A DNA stretch of 5,887 bases from an uncultured Clostridia bacterium (lineage in GTDB: Bacteria; Bacillota; Clostridia; Lachnospirales; Anaerotignaceae), in the NCBI GenBank assembly GCA_958420075.1, contig CATZIM010000127.1:1-5887 (forward strand), in the 5' to 3' direction. Position numbers and translations under genes: made by a program. The notes under the pieces are model-generated. The model did not search any database. It saw only the letters and a list, made by a program, of their open reading frames with translations, and had not been told where the DNA came from. Shown here piece after piece: positions 3,968 through 5,887 of the stretch; the stretch's first letter is position 1, and each line of letters begins with the position of its first letter.

Positions 3968-5887
3968 TTATTCCCCTTCGGCGTATTTCCAGAAGGCTTT
4001 CAGTTTTGCCATAACTTTTCCATGGACACTGTCAGGAGGATATTCTCCTTTTTCGTCTTTTTCTCCGGCAGGTGTGCTCATGAGAAGGGCAATGCCTTCG
4101 TCAATGGTAGAGATGGGATAGATATGGAATACCCCTTCTTTCACAGCTTCCACTACTTCATCCTTCAGCACCAGATCCCGGATATTGGAAACAGGAATGA
4201 TGACACCCTGTTTGCCTGTGAGTCCACGTTTTTTACACAGGTCAAAGAACCCTTCGATTTTGTATGTGACGCCGCCGATGGCCTGAATTTCCCCTTTCTG
4301 GTTGACAGAACCTGTCACCGCCAAATCCTGACGGATGGGCAGTTCTGCCAGAGAGGATAGGATGCAGTAAAGTTCTGTACTAGATGCGCTGTCCCCATCA
4401 ATGCCGTTGTAATTCTGCTCGAAGCAAACACGGCAGGACAGAGAAAGGGGGAATTTCTGGGCATAGGTCTGTCCCAGATAACCAGTGATGATCTGCACCC
4501 CTTTGTCATGGGTCTGACCGCTCATACGGGCTTCTTTTTCGATGTTGACAATACCGGATTTTCCTACATAAGTGGTGGCTGTGATACGGCTGGGATTGCC
4601 GAAGGCATAAGAGCCCATATCCAGCACTGCCAGACCGTTGATCTGTCCCACTTCCGCGCCGTCCACGTCAATCATAATGACGTTTTCTTCCAGCATTTCA
4701 TCCAGTTTTTCTTCGTACAGCCGCAGACGGTCTTCTTTTTCCACAATGGTTTTCTGCACATGTTTTGCCGTTACCATTTCCGCACCATCCAGTTTTGCCC
4801 ATACTGCCGCTTCTCCCAGAATTTCCGCCAGATGGTTAAATCTGGTGGACAGCTTGTTCTGCCGTTCCGCAGAACGGGAGGAATATTCCACTACAGCACA
4901 GACAGCGCTCACATCAAAGTCCATGGTTTTTTCCCGCATGGTAAAGCCCTTGATGAACTGGGCAATCTTCAGCATATTTTCCTGAGAACGGGGCATTTCG
5001 TAATCGAAATCCGCTCTGATTTTAAAGAATTTATCAAACTCCTCATCATAAGTGCTGAGCAGTTCATAGTAATAACTGCTGCCGATCATGATGATCTTGA
5101 TATTGGCAGGGATGGGTTCCGGTTTCAGTGTCGGCGCAACCACTGTGCCCAGCTGTTCCCGAATGGCATCCATGTTGATTTCTTTTGTCTTGATGACCCG
5201 GCGCAAAGCTTCCCACGCCTGCGGAGCGGACAAAATATCCTGTGCCTGCACGATAAGATAGCCGCCGTTTGCCTTATGGAACAGACCGCTTTTGATTTTC
5301 ATAAAGTCTGTGGTCAGGTTCCCAAATTCGCTGTCGTATTCCACTTCCCCCACCAGATTATAATAAGTGGGATTGAATGTAGTCACCACAGGGGCGCCTT
5401 CGGTTTCGCTGTTATCCACAATGAGGTTTACTTTATATTTCAGTGTCACATCTTCCGGCTGTTTTTTGGAAAGCATGGGCAGCAGAGATGCCAGACCTTC
5501 TTCCCCATCTTCCTCATCTTCAAAGAACTGACTGATGTTTTCCAGTACATCTTCTTTCACAGCGTTGATATATGCCACTGCTTTTTCGTTCTGTTCATAT
5601 TTTTCCTGGACTGCGCTCACATGGTGACCAATGGCAAACATGCCTACCTTATAGTCCAGCTGGTCTACGCACCGTTTGGATTCCTTATCCAATTCCCTAA
5701 TGTCCCGCATGATGGCAGAAGCTTTTTCCTGAACGATCTGGGAATTTTTCTCAATGACATCTTTCACGTCTTCCGCAAGGTCGTCATATTCTTCCTCGCC
5801 AACAGGTTTCCCATCTACCACAGGCATAAAGTAAATGCCGGAATTGGTGGTTTTCACCTGGAAATCATTTTCCGCCGCTTCTTTGCT
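3968..5887 (-). CDS. Lon-family ATP-dependent protease, AAA_32/Lon_C type (5' end outside the window)
   Basis: Cytosolic ATP-dependent serine protease of the Lon-like family with AAA_32 and Lon_C domains. The frame stays open to the window edge, giving 639 visible residues (residue 1 is the Ser codon at 5887..5885). A GTG at 5857 is no real start: it has no ribosome binding site, and the residues before it read as ordinary family sequence leading into TTNSGIYFMPVVDG. Walker A should lie upstream, out of view. In order: a helical, charged insertion (about 31-130) ending in an acidic FEDEEDGEE; a Walker-B-like LIVQAQDIL (211-219); a sensor-1/arginine-finger region IKIIMIGS...FKIRADFDYEMP, with R291 a candidate finger; a C-terminal AAA lid; and the protease domain. 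The protease domain has NGIDGDSASS with S500, and GGVTYKIEGFF with K543. The dyad spacing of 43 equals that of E. coli Lon (S679-K722). The residue before the Lys is Tyr, where I recall Glu in most Lon relatives. Substrates are not deducible. The natural length is probably near 800 aa. Confidence 0.93.
   Translation of the reverse strand, partial: SKEAAENDFQVKTTNSGIYFMPVVDGKPVGEEEYDDLAEDVKDVIEKNSQIVQEKASAIMRDIRELDKESKRCVDQLDYKVGMFAIGHHVSAVQEKYEQNEKAVAYINAVKEDVLENISQFFEDEEDGEEGLASLLPMLSKKQPEDVTLKYKVNLIVDNSETEGAPVVTTFNPTYYNLVGEVEYDSEFGNLTTDFMKIKSGLFHKANGGYLIVQAQDILSAPQAWEALRRVIKTKEINMDAIREQLGTVVAPTLKPEPIPANIKIIMIGSSYYYELLSTYDEEFDKFFKIRADFDYEMPRSQENMLKIAQFIKGFTMREKTMDFDVSAVCAVVEYSSRSAERQNKLSTRFNHLAEILGEAAVWAKLDGAEMVTAKHVQKTIVEKEDRLRLYEEKLDEMLEENVIMIDVDGAEVGQINGLAVLDMGSYAFGNPSRITATTYVGKSGIVNIEKEARMSGQTHDKGVQIITGYLGQTYAQKFPLSLSCRVCFEQNYNGIDGDSASSTELYCILSSLAELPIRQDLAVTGSVNQKGEIQAIGGVTYKIEGFFDLCKKRGLTGKQGVIIPVSNIRDLVLKDEVVEAVKEGVFHIYPISTIDEGIALLMSTPAGEKDEKGEYPPDSVHGKVMAKLKAFWKYAEGE

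Noticed and set aside
1..5887. CRISPR array, tRNA/rRNA genes, defence system or prophage genes
   Set aside because: No regular spaced repeats, no tRNA cloverleaf, and every sizeable minus-strand frame is a recognised housekeeping or cell-wall gene.

Overview
The window looks like a stretch of a Clostridia-type Firmicutes chromosome, possibly Lachnospiraceae or a relative. This rests on strong AGGAGG-type ribosome binding sites, moderate GC, an rph-rdgB pair arranged as in Bacillus/Clostridium, a copper-amine-oxidase-N/AMIN/Amidase_3 cell-wall hydrolase, and a Lon-family protease of the AAA_32 type. The genus cannot be fixed from the sequence alone. All genes are on the minus strand, so they are read from the right edge to the left edge.

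Right to left: (1) 5887-3968, the C-terminal ~639 residues of a Lon-like ATP-dependent protease, whose N-terminus and Walker A lie beyond the window. It ends in a strong intrinsic terminator (3913-3959). (2) 3967-3757, a 211-bp intergenic region with three phased TTTCATGG repeats, a dyad and a good promoter. (3) 3756-1648, a secreted 702-aa N-acetylmuramoyl-L-alanine amidase, closed by a textbook terminator only 6 nt after its stop. (4) 1647-1355, a 293-bp intergenic region with a promoter whose predicted transcript begins in an 18-bp perfect hairpin, followed by a second hairpin. (5) 1354-626, rph (RNase PH), and (6) 606-13, rdgB (XTP/dITP pyrophosphatase), 19 nt apart and so one operon. (7) At 9-1, a probable start codon for the next gene, with its own ribosome binding site; by synteny this may be a YfcE/YsnB-type phosphoesterase.

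Functionally these are three transcription units: protein quality control (Lon-like protease), cell-wall remodelling (amidase), and RNA 3'-end processing plus nucleotide-pool sanitation (rph-rdgB). I see no mobile element, CRISPR array, defence system, tRNA or rRNA, and no evidence of a new multi-gene system. The points most worth a second look are the structured ~210-nt leader of the rph operon, the phased repeats before the amidase promoter, and the multi-domain amidase with a divergent third beta-rich module.

Three annotation corrections matter. rph should start at GTG 1354 rather than an upstream ATG at 1405. The amidase should start at ATG 3756 rather than 3891. The Lon-like gene has no real start at GTG 5857; it runs off the window.
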